From Paracoccus fontiphilus (GTDB lineage Bacteria > Pseudomonadota > Alphaproteobacteria > Rhodobacterales > Rhodobacteraceae): DNA of 41,060 nucleotides. A program made the position numbers and the translations under genes. Positions 25,032-36,180 of the stretch are shown here, in pieces; the stretch's first letter is position 1; each line of letters opens with the position of its first letter. Below the pieces are notes generated by a model. The model had not been told where the DNA came from. It did not search any database and saw only the letters and a list, made by a program, of their open reading frames with translations. The stretch lies in assembly GCF_017356265.1 (NCBI RefSeq), contig NZ_JAFNAW010000032.1, positions 1 through 41,060 on the forward strand. The letters run 5' to 3'.

Positions 25032-26162
25032 ATGATCGACCCACAGCACGCAACGCCACGGCTCGGAGCGCCAGAGCCGGACGATCCGGTGACGCCCTTT
25101 CCCCTGATCAGCGACATCTCGGCGGCGCGATGGCTGCTGGTCTTCATCATCGCCGCAGCGATCTATTTCTTCCACGGCTTCCTGGTGCCGGTCCTGGCGG
25201 CGACGATCATCGCCTTTGCAAGCTGGCCCCTGTCGCGCAGCGTGCAGCGTGCCCTGGGCATCGACCGCACCACCACGGCCGCGCTGTTCATCCTGGTGAT
25301 CGTGGTCTTCCTGCTGGTCCCGATCTCCATGGCGCTGCTTTACGCCTTCCGGGAATTGCAGCAGTGGATTTCCTGGGTGTTCGAGGTGAACGCCTATGGC
25401 GCGCCGACGCCGTCGTGGCTGACCGAACTGCCGCAGATCGGTGACTGGATCGACGAGCAATGGGCCCGCCATGTGGGCCGGCCCGGCGCCATCGCGGAAC
25501 TGGTGCAACTGACCAGCGGCGGCACCATCGCCTCGATCTATCGCAGCGTGCTGGCGGCGGGCAACATCGCCTTCCACCTGGCGCTGAACCTGCTGTTCAT
25601 GCTGATCGCGCTGTTCGTGTTCTATCGCGACGGCCACAAGATCGCGGGCCAGATCGACGTCATCGGCGCCCGCATCCTGCCCGTGCGCTGGGAACGGCTG
25701 TCGCGCGTGGTGCCGCTGACCATCAGCGCCACCGTCACCGGCATGGCCCTGATCGCCATGGGCGAGGGGGTGATCCTGGGCATCGCCTACTGGATCGCGG
25801 GGGTGCCCTCGCCGGTGACGCTGGGGGTCATCACGGGCATCATGGCGCTGATTCCCGGCGGGGCGCCCTTGTGCTTCACGCTGGTGTCGATCTATCTGGC
25901 GGCCAGCGGATCGCCCCTGGCGGGGGTCCTGCTGTTCCTGTGGGGCTCGATCGAGCTGTTCGTGGTGGACAAGACCATCCGCCCGGTGCTTGTCGGCGGG
26001 CCGGTCAAGATGCCCTTCCTGCCCACGTTCTTCGGCCTTGTGGGGGGCGTGAAGACCATGGGCATCGTCGGCCTGTTCGTGGGCCCCGTGCTGATGGCGC
26101 TGCTGGTTGCCATCTGGCGCGAATGGCTGCGGGAAATCCGGACCCATCCCCAAACCTCTTGA
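25032..26162 (+). CDS. AI-2E family (TqsA/PerM-like) membrane transporter
   Basis: A 376-residue inner-membrane protein of the AI-2E exporter/PerM family. It has paired hydrophobic segments near the N-terminus (LLVFIIAAAIYFFHGFLVPV, then VLAATIIAFASW), a soluble central region, and a hydrophobic C-terminal half with the family's GVPSPVTLGVITGIMALIPG, PLAGVLLFLWGSIELFVVD and a FLPTFFGLVGGVKTMGIVGL block. Members export autoinducer-2 or act in Na+/H+ exchange or general permease roles; the substrate here cannot be read from sequence. The start at 25032 is preceded by GAAGCAGG. NhaA follows 110 bases downstream on the same strand, so ion homeostasis is one possible link. Confidence 0.88.
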   Translation: MIDPQHATPRLGAPEPDDPVTPFPLISDISAARWLLVFIIAAAIYFFHGFLVPVLAATIIAFASWPLSRSVQRALGIDRTTTAALFILVIVVFLLVPISMALLYAFRELQQWISWVFEVNAYGAPTPSWLTELPQIGDWIDEQWARHVGRPGAIAELVQLTSGGTIASIYRSVLAAGNIAFHLALNLLFMLIALFVFYRDGHKIAGQIDVIGARILPVRWERLSRVVPLTISATVTGMALIAMGEGVILGIAYWIAGVPSPVTLGVITGIMALIPGGAPLCFTLVSIYLAASGSPLAGVLLFLWGSIELFVVDKTIRPVLVGGPVKMPFLPTFFGLVGGVKTMGIVGLFVGPVLMALLVAIWREWLREIRTHPQTS

Positions 26163-26272
26163 TCCCCGGCCTTCGCTGAATATTATCCCCGGCCATGGCG
26201 TGTGCTGCGTGCGCCCAGGGCAGGCCCTGAATACGGAGACTGGTCGCAACCGTTTCTGAAGGAGGGGCTTCT
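26163..26272 (+). promoter_or_regulatory. Structured leader upstream of nhaA
   Basis: This 110-base gap contains a 10-bp direct repeat ATCCCCGGCC (26162-26171 and 26185-26194), a hairpin CAGGG-cagg-CCCTG (26216-26229), an ACGG/CCGT pairing (26233-26253), and GAAG-gagggg-CTTC (26258-26271) whose loop carries the ribosome-binding site. Cation-sensing leader RNAs (the nhaA-I and nhaA-II motifs) are known upstream of nhaA genes; whether this is one is untested. Confidence 0.35.
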
Positions 26273-27460
26273 ATGGCAGGCCGTATACAGAACACGATCC
26301 GCAAGTTTCTTGCCACCGAATCCGCCGGGGGGATGCTGCTGATCGCGGCGGCGATCCTGGCGCTGATCGTCGCCAACTCGCCCTTGTCCGACGCGTATTT
26401 CCACGCGCTTCACACCTATATCGGCCCGCTGTCGCTGGGCCACTGGATCAACGACGCGCTGATGGCCCTGTTCTTCCTGATGGTCGGGCTGGAGATCAAG
26501 CGCGAGATGGTGGACGGCCACCTGTCCTCGTGGTCGCGGCGAATCCTGCCGGGCGTGGCCGCGGCGGCGGGGATGGCGGTGCCGGCGCTGTTCTACCTGT
26601 TCTTCACCAGCGGGACCGGGGCCACGCATGGCTGGGCGATTCCCTCGGCCACCGACATCGCCTTCGCGCTGGGGGTGCTGTCGCTGCTGGGCTCGCGCGT
26701 GCCCACCTCGCTCAAGGTGTTCCTGGCGGCGCTGGCAATCATCGACGACCTGGGCGCGGTCGTGGTGATCGGGCTGTTCTACACGGCGGGCGTGTCTCCG
26801 GTCGATCTGGGGATCGCCGCGGCCGTTGTTCTGGTGCTCGTGGGGCTGAACCGGGCGAACGTGCGCCAGCTCTGGCCCTATCTGGCGCTGGGCCTTGTCC
26901 TGTGGTTCTTCGTCTGGCGGTCGGGCATCCACGCCACCATCGCGGGCGTCCTTCTGGCGCTGACGATCCCCCTGAAGCGCACCCCTGCCACGCCCGAGGC
27001 GCACCGCTCGGAAAGCCCGCTGCACCGGCTGGAACATGCGCTGATGTTCCCCGTGTCGTTCGTCATCATCCCGATCTTCGGCTTTGCCAATGCCGGCGTC
27101 AGCTTCGCGGGCCTTGGCGTCGATGCGCTGGTTGCCCCCGTCACGCTGGGCGTCGCCACGGGCCTGGCCCTGGGCAAGCTGGTCGGCATCTTCGGATCGG
27201 TCGCCATCCTGGTCCGGCTGGACTGGGCGGACCTGCCCGTGGGCGCAAGCTGGATGCAGATGTTCGGCACGGCCCTGCTGTGCGGCATCGGCTTCACCAT
27301 GAGCCTGTTCATCTCGCTCCTGGCCTTCAACGATCCGCTTCTGCAGAACGAGGCCAAGATCGGCATCCTCATGGGGTCCCTGATCTCGGGCGTGGCGGGC
27401 TATGTCGTGCTGCGCATCGCCAAGCGCGAGGCGCCGCGCCGGATGGAGACCGTCCGCTAA
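26273..27460 (+). CDS. nhaA: Na+/H+ antiporter NhaA
   Basis: A 395-residue sodium/proton antiporter with about 12 membrane segments. It expels Na+ (and Li+) in exchange for protons to control pH and salt. The functional aspartates are present: Asp128 in [14 protein letters not shown] and the Asp158-Asp159 pair in [11 protein letters not shown], matching E. coli Asp133, 163 and 164. Other family blocks are [18 protein letters not shown] near 65-82 and [17 protein letters not shown] [16 protein letters not shown] near 342. A strong AAGGAGG ribosome-binding site precedes ATG 26273. It converges with the SLC13-type gene, with only 11 bases between the stops. Confidence 0.96.
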   Translation: MAGRIQNTIRKFLATESAGGMLLIAAAILALIVANSPLSDAYFHALHTYIGPLSLGHWINDALMALFFLMVGLEIKREMVDGHLSSWSRRILPGVAAAAGMAVPALFYLFFTSGTGATHGWAIPSATDIAFALGVLSLLGSRVPTSLKVFLAALAIIDDLGAVVVIGLFYTAGVSPVDLGIAAAVVLVLVGLNRANVRQLWPYLALGLVLWFFVWRSGIHATIAGVLLALTIPLKRTPATPEAHRSESPLHRLEHALMFPVSFVIIPIFGFANAGVSFAGLGVDALVAPVTLGVATGLALGKLVGIFGSVAILVRLDWADLPVGASWMQMFGTALLCGIGFTMSLFISLLAFNDPLLQNEAKIGILMGSLISGVAGYVVLRIAKREAPRRMETVR

Positions 27461-27471
27461 GCCACCCCCTG

Positions 27472-29247
27472 TCAGACCGGCCAGACGGTCAGGATCAGCG
27501 GCACCCCGGTCAGCACGACCAGGATCGACAAGGGCAGGCCAAGCCGGGGATAGTCGCTGAAGCGATACCCCCCCGGCCCCATGACCAGCGTGTTGCACTG
27601 GTGCCCGATGGGCGTCAGGAAATCGCAGCCCGCGCCTACGGCGACCGCCATCAGGAAGGCCTCGGGCCGGTAGCCCAGGGTGCCCGCGAAGGTCACGGCG
27701 ATGGGGGCCATGACCAGCACGGTGGCCGCGTTGTTCAGGAAGGGCGTGACCGCCATGGCCGCGACCATGATCAGCGCGACCGCGCCCCAGACCGGCAGGC
27801 CGGTCGCGACATCCGACAGCCAGGCGCCGATCAGGTCGGTGCCGCCTGTCGTCTGCAAGGCCTCGCTGACCGGAATCAGCGCGCCCAGCATGATCAGCAG
27901 CGGCCATTCCACCGCCTCGTAGGCACGCTCGGGGCTGATCGCGCCCGACAGGATCATCAGCACCGCCGCGCCGAAGAAGGCGATGGCGACCGGCAGGATG
28001 CCCGCCGCGGTCAGGCCCATGGCCCCGCCCAGGATCACGATGGGCATCAACTCCTTCCGGACGCTACCGATGCTCAGGCTGCGCTCGGCCAGGGGCAGCA
28101 GGCCAAGCGTGCGGATGCGTTCGGGCAGCAGTTCGACCGGGCCTTGCAGCAGCAGCACGTCGCCCGCCTGCAGCCGGGTCTTTGAGAGCCGCTCGGTCAT
28201 GCGGTGGCCCGACCGCGACACAGCCAGCAGGTTGACGCCCTGCTCGTCGAACAGCCGGATGGAGCCCACGCTCTTGCCGATCAGGGATGACGTCGCGGTG
28301 GTCACCGCCTCGATCACGCCGATCTTGCTTGGGGGCAACTCCAGCCTGGAGGCCGTGTCGGCCCCTGCCAGTTCCAGACCGCCCTTGGCCACCGCCCGTT
28401 CCAGGCCGTCGGGCTCGCCGCGCAGCAGCAGGATGTCGCCCGCCTCGATCAGCGTGTCGAACAGCACGACCTTGCGCCGCTCGCCGCCCCGGATCAGGCC
28501 GGTGACGGTGACCTCGCCGTCGGCAAGGCCGATCAGCCCGCCGATGGTCATGCCCACCGGCACCGCGCCCTCGGGCACCGTCGCCTCGGTGTTGTAGTCG
28601 CTGATCTTCACCGCCTCGCCCAGCGACGCGGTCGCGCGGCGGTCGGACGGCAGCAGGCGATAGGCCAGCATCAGGAAGACGATCCCCACCGCCGACAGCC
28701 CAAGCCCCACGGGGGCGAAGTCGAACATGCGGAACGGCTGGCCGGTCATCTCCTCGCGCACCCCCGACACGATGATGTTGGGCGAGGTGCCGACCAGCGT
28801 GATTAGCCCGCCCAGCAGCGACCCGAAGGCCATGGGCATCAGGTAGAGCGAGGGCGACTGCCCGGATTTCCGGGCCATCTTCAGCGCGGCGGGCATCATC
28901 ATCGCCAGCGCGCCGATGTTTTTCACCAGCGACGACAGCAGCGTGACCGATCCCACCAGCACCAGAAGCTGCACCCGCATGGTGGTCAGCTTGCGCACCA
29001 GCCAGCGCAGGATCGCCTCGATGATGCCGGACCGCGACACGGCCGCGCTGACCACCAGGGCGCTGCCGACGATGATGACGATGTCGTCCGAAAAGCCGGT
29101 GAAGGCATTGTCCGGCGACACCGTTCCCGCCAGCAGGGACGCCAGCAAGGCCAGCATCGCCACCACGTCATAGCGGAGCCTGCCCCATATGAACAAGACC
29201 ATCATCACCCCGACGATGGCAAAGGCAAGCATCTGCTGTGTTGTCAT
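27472..29247 (-). CDS. SLC13/DASS-type permease with RCK-C (TrkA-C) domains
   Basis: A 591-residue membrane protein. The N-terminal half has the anion-permease/CitMHS pattern (LRYDVVAMLALLASLLAGTV, TGFSDDIVIIVGSALVVSAA, NIGALAMMMPAALKMA and GTSPNIIVSG). The middle (about 200-380) holds two RCK-C regulatory domains (VTVTGLIRGGERRKV with GDILLLRG, and VNLLAVSRSGHRM with GDVLLLQG). The C-terminal half repeats the transport fold with the mirrored FLNNAATVLVMAPIAV and ALMAVGAGCDFLTPIGHQ-like blocks. Such proteins move sulfate, carboxylates or other anions with Na+. The start at 29247 has GGGA seven bases upstream; an in-frame ATG 28 codons earlier would give an unsupported extension. The substrate is unknown. 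Confidence 0.88.
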   Translation of the reverse strand: MTTQQMLAFAIVGVMMVLFIWGRLRYDVVAMLALLASLLAGTVSPDNAFTGFSDDIVIIVGSALVVSAAVSRSGIIEAILRWLVRKLTTMRVQLLVLVGSVTLLSSLVKNIGALAMMMPAALKMARKSGQSPSLYLMPMAFGSLLGGLITLVGTSPNIIVSGVREEMTGQPFRMFDFAPVGLGLSAVGIVFLMLAYRLLPSDRRATASLGEAVKISDYNTEATVPEGAVPVGMTIGGLIGLADGEVTVTGLIRGGERRKVVLFDTLIEAGDILLLRGEPDGLERAVAKGGLELAGADTASRLELPPSKIGVIEAVTTATSSLIGKSVGSIRLFDEQGVNLLAVSRSGHRMTERLSKTRLQAGDVLLLQGPVELLPERIRTLGLLPLAERSLSIGSVRKELMPIVILGGAMGLTAAGILPVAIAFFGAAVLMILSGAISPERAYEAVEWPLLIMLGALIPVSEALQTTGGTDLIGAWLSDVATGLPVWGAVALIMVAAMAVTPFLNNAATVLVMAPIAVTFAGTLGYRPEAFLMAVAVGAGCDFLTPIGHQCNTLVMGPGGYRFSDYPRLGLPLSILVVLTGVPLILTVWPV

Positions 29248-29482
29248 GATTGGTCCCGTCAGGCGCCCGGAAAAGGGGGCGGCAGTCGCAGAACCGCTGC
29301 GCGGAGAATTGGTTGCCACGCGATGCCGCATCCGCAGAAAGATTCTTCTTCGCCGGACCGATCACCCGCCTGCGACCTGATTGTCCCGCTGCACGCCGCC
29401 GCGGCCCATCGCACCAGCTTCCCAGCGAACCGGACCGGGCTTTCCGCATCGTGCCGAAAACGTCGTGCCAGCCGGTCGGGAA

Positions 29483-29507
29483 ACGCCGCCCCTTCGGGGG
29501 ACGGCGT
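29483..29507 (-). terminator. Intrinsic terminator of the RTX-Hint gene
   Basis: Read on the minus strand, ACGCCG(T)CCCC, loop CGAA and GGGGCGGCGT form a ten-pair stem with one bulge, followed by TTT. It starts eight bases after the RTX-Hint stop. Confidence 0.75.
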
Positions 29508-29514
29508 CTTGCGA

Positions 29515-31806
29515 TCACGCAACCAGCGGCTTGCGGTTCTGCTGATGCCGCACGGCCAGCTTGCGTCCCAGCCGCCCCGATGTCAGCAGCCGGGCGGCCG
29601 GGCGTTCGGTTCCGTTGCGCAGTTCGGGGAAGATCTCGAAGATTTCCTGCCTTGCGGCGGGTCCGACCGATTTCAGCGCCTCGGCCCCGGTATGCAGCGA
29701 TTCCGTTTCCGCCCCGTTCGAGATGACGAGCTGATGGCTGTCGAACAGGAAATGGACATAGGTCACGCCGTCCAGGTCGTTGGCCACGTCGATGCCGTCG
29801 ACCTGGCACAGCTGCTTGGCGGCCACCAGTACCTCGTCGGTGCCGAACATCTTCTGCGCGATCCTGGAGCGCACCAGGATCCGATGCTGGGGCGAGACGA
29901 CCAGGTCGGCCTCGGGCTTGCCGGCGCCAAGCGCGCCCTTGAGGATGCGGATCGGACGCAGATGCGGCGCCGCCTCCAGATCGGTCGCGCTCAGCCTGCG
30001 CTTGCCTTTCCAGCGGATGGGCTGCGGACCATCGTCGCGCGTTTCCACCATCATTCCCACCGCCAGATCGCCGGCGGCGACCGGGCCGTCCTGGGTCTGG
30101 ATCAGGACATCGTCGGCAAAGCAGGTCACGCTTGTGCTGCCTTCGGTCAGCGCGCTGCCGCTGACCGCCGCGCCGCCGTTCTGGACGCGAAGGCTGAAGG
30201 CGCTGCCGAATCCGTTGGCGGTGCTGATGTCGTTCAGAATGCCGTCGGCCTGGTCTGCCCGCATCCAGCCCAGCGCCGTCGCATAGGGCTGCTGGCCCGC
30301 CGCGATCCGCGCGTCGTTGATAATGTCCAGATTGGCATCGTTGTAATAGCCCGACAGGTCGATGCTGTCATTTTCCGCCGCAGGATTGTCCGGCGTGGAC
30401 ACGAAGTCGGTGATCAGATCCCCGTTGCCCGCAGCGAAGATGTCCGAACCCGCCCCGCCGGTCAGCACATCGGCCACGCCATCATCGGTGAAGACGCCGC
30501 CGGCAAAGGTGCCCCCGCCGATCACGTCGTTTCCGGCGCCGCCCAGCAGCGTGTCGCTGCCCAGGCCGCCGATCAGGGTGTCGTTGCCGGCCCCCGCCAC
30601 GATGCTGTCGTTGTCCGCGCCGCCGTCCAGAGAATCCGCGCCACCTGCCGTGTCGGTGCCCAGCGTGTCGTCGCCGTAAAGCGTATCGGCCCCGGTACCG
30701 CCCAGCAGCGTGTCGCTGCCCAGGCCGCCGATCAGGGTGTCGTTGCCGGCCCCCGCCACGATGCTGTCGGTGCCGGCGCCGCCATCCAGAGAATCCGCGC
30801 CACCTGCCGCGTCGGCGCCCAGCGTATCGTCGCCGTAAAGCGTATCGGCCCCGGCGCCGCCCAGCAGCGTGTCGCTGCCCAGGCCGCCGATCAGGGTGTC
30901 GTTGCCGGCCCCCGCCACGATGCTGTCGTTGTCCGCGCCGCCATCCAGGAAGTCTGCGCCCCCTGCCGTGTCAGTGCCCAGCGTGTCGTCGCCGTAAAGC
31001 GTGTCAGCCCCGGCACCGCCCAGCAGGGAATCGGTCCCAAGGCCGCCGATCAGGACATCGGCCTCGGTCCCGCCATCCAGCGTGTCGTTGCCGGCGCCGC
31101 CGTCCAGGCTGTCAATTCCCGCCTCGCCCCGGACCGAATCGTTGCCCAGGCCGGACAGGACGGTGTCATTGCCCGCGCCCGCAAGAACGACATCATTGAC
31201 CCCATCGGCGCCATCGATGACGTCCGAGCCGCTTGCAACAGGCTCGACATAGCTTGCATTGATCAGGTCGTTCCCGGCCGTTCCGCTGATCGTGCCGTTG
31301 TCAAAGCCGATCACCTGGCGATCGACGACAAATTGCGATCCGTTGTTGTTGGCCGAGCCGACCGAATCGATCCGCATGGAGACGATCGGCTGCACGGTCA
31401 GGGCCGGGTTTGCGGCGGCTGTGGACGGCGGCGGGGCCAGGAAAAGTTCGCCCGATTGCGCTTGCGCAAGTGAAACGGTCGTGGCGGCCGTCGTGCCGTC
31501 GGCATAGGTCAGGGTGACGTTGTAGCTGGCCACGGCGTCGTGCTGGAGCAAGCGCGGGGTCGTGCCGGGACTGGTGCTGGTGTTGTAGGTCTGGCCGGTG
31601 GCATCGCGGTTGCTGTAGTTCGATCCGGCAACCGTCGTGGCGCTGAAGACGCTGTTGTAAAGCGGGGCCCCGGACGTGCCGTAGCTTTGGCCGACAAGCG
31701 CATTGAGGTTGTCGGCAAGCCCTGTTCCGCCTTCGACAAGGGTTTCATTGGTGTCGATACGGGCGGCAGGCGTGCCGAGATATATCCAGTAAAATGTCGT
31801 GGGCAT
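29515..31806 (-). CDS. RTX calcium-binding protein with C-terminal Hint domain
   Basis: A 763-residue protein. Residues about 1-170 are an N-terminal module starting MPTTFYWIYLGTPAARIDTN, seen in other Rhodobacterales exoproteins to my recollection. Residues about 180-460 are RTX repeats (GGxGxDxLxGG), expected to fold on calcium outside the cell. Residues about 559-700 are a Hint-type (intein/hedgehog-like) domain: catalytic Cys in TCFADDVLIQTQDG, then VGMMVETRDDGPQPIRWKG, LRPIRILKGALG, LVVSPQHRILV and HFLFDSHQLVISNG. Hint domains cleave or splice the peptide bond before the Cys; here the likely result is self-cleavage after export. There is no signal peptide, so type I secretion is likely, but no such system is nearby. 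The middle contains a 159-bp DNA tandem repeat. A terminator follows. Confidence 0.9.
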   Translation of the reverse strand: MPTTFYWIYLGTPAARIDTNETLVEGGTGLADNLNALVGQSYGTSGAPLYNSVFSATTVAGSNYSNRDATGQTYNTSTSPGTTPRLLQHDAVASYNVTLTYADGTTAATTVSLAQAQSGELFLAPPPSTAAANPALTVQPIVSMRIDSVGSANNNGSQFVVDRQVIGFDNGTISGTAGNDLINASYVEPVASGSDVIDGADGVNDVVLAGAGNDTVLSGLGNDSVRGEAGIDSLDGGAGNDTLDGGTEADVLIGGLGTDSLLGGAGADTLYGDDTLGTDTAGGADFLDGGADNDSIVAGAGNDTLIGGLGSDTLLGGAGADTLYGDDTLGADAAGGADSLDGGAGTDSIVAGAGNDTLIGGLGSDTLLGGTGADTLYGDDTLGTDTAGGADSLDGGADNDSIVAGAGNDTLIGGLGSDTLLGGAGNDVIGGGTFAGGVFTDDGVADVLTGGAGSDIFAAGNGDLITDFVSTPDNPAAENDSIDLSGYYNDANLDIINDARIAAGQQPYATALGWMRADQADGILNDISTANGFGSAFSLRVQNGGAAVSGSALTEGSTSVTCFADDVLIQTQDGPVAAGDLAVGMMVETRDDGPQPIRWKGKRRLSATDLEAAPHLRPIRILKGALGAGKPEADLVVSPQHRILVRSRIAQKMFGTDEVLVAAKQLCQVDGIDVANDLDGVTYVHFLFDSHQLVISNGAETESLHTGAEALKSVGPAARQEIFEIFPELRNGTERPAARLLTSGRLGRKLAVRHQQNRKPLVA
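30542..31018 (-). repeat. 159-bp tandem repeat in the RTX-Hint gene, three copies
   Basis: Copies begin at 30542, 30701 and 30860, with a fourth partial start at 31019, each exactly 159 bp and so 53 codons. The encoded unit contains TLYGDDTLG, AGGAD, LDGGA, DSIVAGAGNDTLIGG and LGSDTLLGG. About 70 bases at the start of each copy are identical, while the rest varies. Confidence 0.9.
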
Positions 31807-31854
31807 CGAACGGTCCTTTGTTCCGAATGGCAGACGCTTGAAAAATGCGGTTAA

Positions 31855-34317
<2,463 letters not shown>

Positions 34318-34327
34318 GGGCGCCCTC

Positions 34328-34351
34328 GCCCGCCCCTGATCGGGGGCGGGC
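34328..34351. terminator. Bidirectional terminator between katG and the ATPase gene
   Basis: GCCCGCCCC (34328-34336), loop TGATCG and GGGGCGGGC (34343-34351) form a perfect nine-base stem between two convergent genes; it directly abuts the stop codon of the minus-strand ATPase gene. Confidence 0.7.
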
Positions 34352-35155
34352 TTAGTCCGCCGCCATCCGGTGCCGCCCGATCGGCAGCATCATCGGCCGC
34401 CCCGAGGTCGGGTCAGGGATGATCCGGCTGTCCAGCCCGAACACCGCGCGCACGGTTTCCGCCGTCAGCACCGCCTCGGGCGATCCTTGCGCGTGCAGTC
34501 TGCCGCCCGCCATGGCGACCAGATGGTCGGCATAGCGCGCGGCCAGGTTCAGGTCGTGCAGCACCATCACCACCGTGGTGCCAGCCCGGTGGTTCAGGTC
34601 GGTCAGCAGATCCAGAACCTCGACCTGGTGGCTGATGTCCAGAAAGGTCGTCGGCTCGTCCAGCAGCAGCAGGTCGGTCTGCTGGGCCAGCGCCATGGCG
34701 ATCCAGACACGCTGGCGCTGCCCGCCTGACAGTTCATCGACCGCGCGTTCGGCCAGATCGGTGGTCTTCGTGGCCTCTAGCGCGTCGGCCACGGCCCGGT
34801 CGTCGCCGGGCGACCAGCGGGACAGGAGGCCGTGATGGGGATGGCGGCCCCGGCTGACGAGATCGGCCACGGTGATGCCTTCCGGCGCGATGGGCGATTG
34901 CGGCAGCAGGCCCATGATCCGCGCGACCTGGCGCGGGGCCATGCGGTGGATCGCCTTGCCGTCCAGCAGAACCTGGCCCGCGCGCGGGGACAGCAGCCGC
35001 GACATGGTGCGCAGCAGGGTCGATTTCCCGCAGGCGTTGGCGCCCACGATGGCAGTGATCCGGCCCGGCAGCACGTCCAGATCCAGGCCGTGCAGGATCG
35101 TCCGGTCGCCATAGCCTGCGGTCAAGTGTTGGACGGAAAGGGAATGGCGGCTCAC
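34352..35155 (-). CDS. Iron-siderophore ABC transporter ATP-binding protein (FecE type)
   Basis: A 267-residue ABC ATPase that powers import of ferric siderophores. The GTG start at 35155 is chosen because it overlaps the permease stop as GTGA and has GGAGGA five bases upstream; the long frame above it is a shadow of the permease gene. Motifs: Walker A GANACGKSTLLR (about 39-50), Q-loop in GLLPQSPIAPEG, signature LSGGQRQRVWIAMALAQ, Walker B LLLLDEPTTFLDI, and switch His in VLHDLNLAARYAD. These, and the C-terminal VFGLDSRIIPDPTSGRPM, are typical of the FecE/FhuC/FepC family. Last of four genes in the uptake operon. Confidence 0.94.
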   Translation of the reverse strand: MSRHSLSVQHLTAGYGDRTILHGLDLDVLPGRITAIVGANACGKSTLLRTMSRLLSPRAGQVLLDGKAIHRMAPRQVARIMGLLPQSPIAPEGITVADLVSRGRHPHHGLLSRWSPGDDRAVADALEATKTTDLAERAVDELSGGQRQRVWIAMALAQQTDLLLLDEPTTFLDISHQVEVLDLLTDLNHRAGTTVVMVLHDLNLAARYADHLVAMAGGRLHAQGSPEAVLTAETVRAVFGLDSRIIPDPTSGRPMMLPIGRHRMAAD

Positions 35156-36180
35156 AACGATCCTCCGGCGCGGTTCACGCGCACGATCAGGTAAATCAGA
35201 TAAGGCGCCCCAAGCGCCCCGGTGACGACGCCCACCGGAAAGCGCGTCGGCAGCAGGAACTGGCCCACGTAGTCGCCGCCCAGGACCAGCAGTGCCCCCA
35301 CAAGGGCCGACGGGACCAGCACCGACCCGTTCGGCCCCAGGACCCGCGACGCGATGGGACCGGACAGGAAGGCCACGAAGGCCACCGGCCCGGTGATGGC
35401 CGTGGCGACCGCGATCAGGCCCACGGCGGCGACCACGACCAGCAGGCGCGTCAGCGGGACGTCCGTGCCCAGCGCGGCGGCGGTGTCGTCGCCCAGCCGC
35501 AGCGCCTCGAGGTCGCGGGCGCGGCTGAGGAGCAGGCCGCCGAAGACCGCCAGCGACACCAGCAGCGGCAGGGCCTGGGACAGTTGCGCGCCGTTGACGC
35601 TGCCGCCCAGCCAGCGCATCGCCTCTTGCAGGTCCCAGGACGGGGCGCGGGACAGGGTATAGGCGATGAAGCTGTCCAGCATGGCCGACACGCCGATGCC
35701 GATCAGGATCAGCCGGGTGCCCGCGACGCCGCCCTTGAAGGACAGGCCATAGATCAGCATGGCGACGCCAAGCCCCGCGACCACGGCAAAGACCGAGACC
35801 ACAGGCCCGTCCAGGCCCATGACCACGATGGCGAACACCGCCGCCGCCCCGGCGCCCCGGCTGATGCCGATGATGTCGGGGCTGGCCAGCGGGTTGCGCA
35901 GCATGATCTGGAAGGCCGCGCCCCCCAGGCCGAAGGACAGCCCCGCCAGCACCGCCAGCACCGCGCGCGGCAGGCGCAACTGGCCCACGGTGAAGGACGC
36001 GCCGGGCACGTCCTGACCCGCCAGCACCCGCAGCACGGTGCCGGGCGGCACGAAGGACTGGCCCAGCATCAGCGTCAGCGCAAAGCCCGCCACCAGCAGC
36101 GCCAGCGCGCCCGTGATCACCGTCTTGCGGCGACCGATGCGGCGCTGGCGCGTGGACGCGACAAGGTCGAGCGCGGTCAT
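35152..36180 (-). CDS. Iron-siderophore ABC transporter permease (FecCD family, second)
   Basis: A 342-residue FecCD-family inner-membrane permease with eight to ten hydrophobic segments. Family signatures are LRLPRAVLAVLAGLSFGLGG near residue 70, QIMLRNPLASPDIIGISRGAG near 90-110, and FVAFLSGPIASRVLG near 265. It pairs with the upstream permease to form the transmembrane channel for the ferric siderophore. It overlaps the first permease by four bases (ATGA) and the ATPase by four bases (GTGA). Confidence 0.93.
   Translation of the reverse strand: MTALDLVASTRQRRIGRRKTVITGALALLVAGFALTLMLGQSFVPPGTVLRVLAGQDVPGASFTVGQLRLPRAVLAVLAGLSFGLGGAAFQIMLRNPLASPDIIGISRGAGAAAVFAIVVMGLDGPVVSVFAVVAGLGVAMLIYGLSFKGGVAGTRLILIGIGVSAMLDSFIAYTLSRAPSWDLQEAMRWLGGSVNGAQLSQALPLLVSLAVFGGLLLSRARDLEALRLGDDTAAALGTDVPLTRLLVVVAAVGLIAVATAITGPVAFVAFLSGPIASRVLGPNGSVLVPSALVGALLVLGGDYVGQFLLPTRFPVGVVTGALGAPYLIYLIVRVNRAGGSL

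Noticed and set aside
30542..31018. Possible CRISPR array
   Set aside because: The repeat is 159 bp, coding and in frame, with no spacer structure and no cas genes.
29323..31473. A 716-codon plus-strand frame with striking repeats
   Set aside because: The repeats are the antisense reading of the RTX array; the minus-strand frame has the RTX and Hint motifs.
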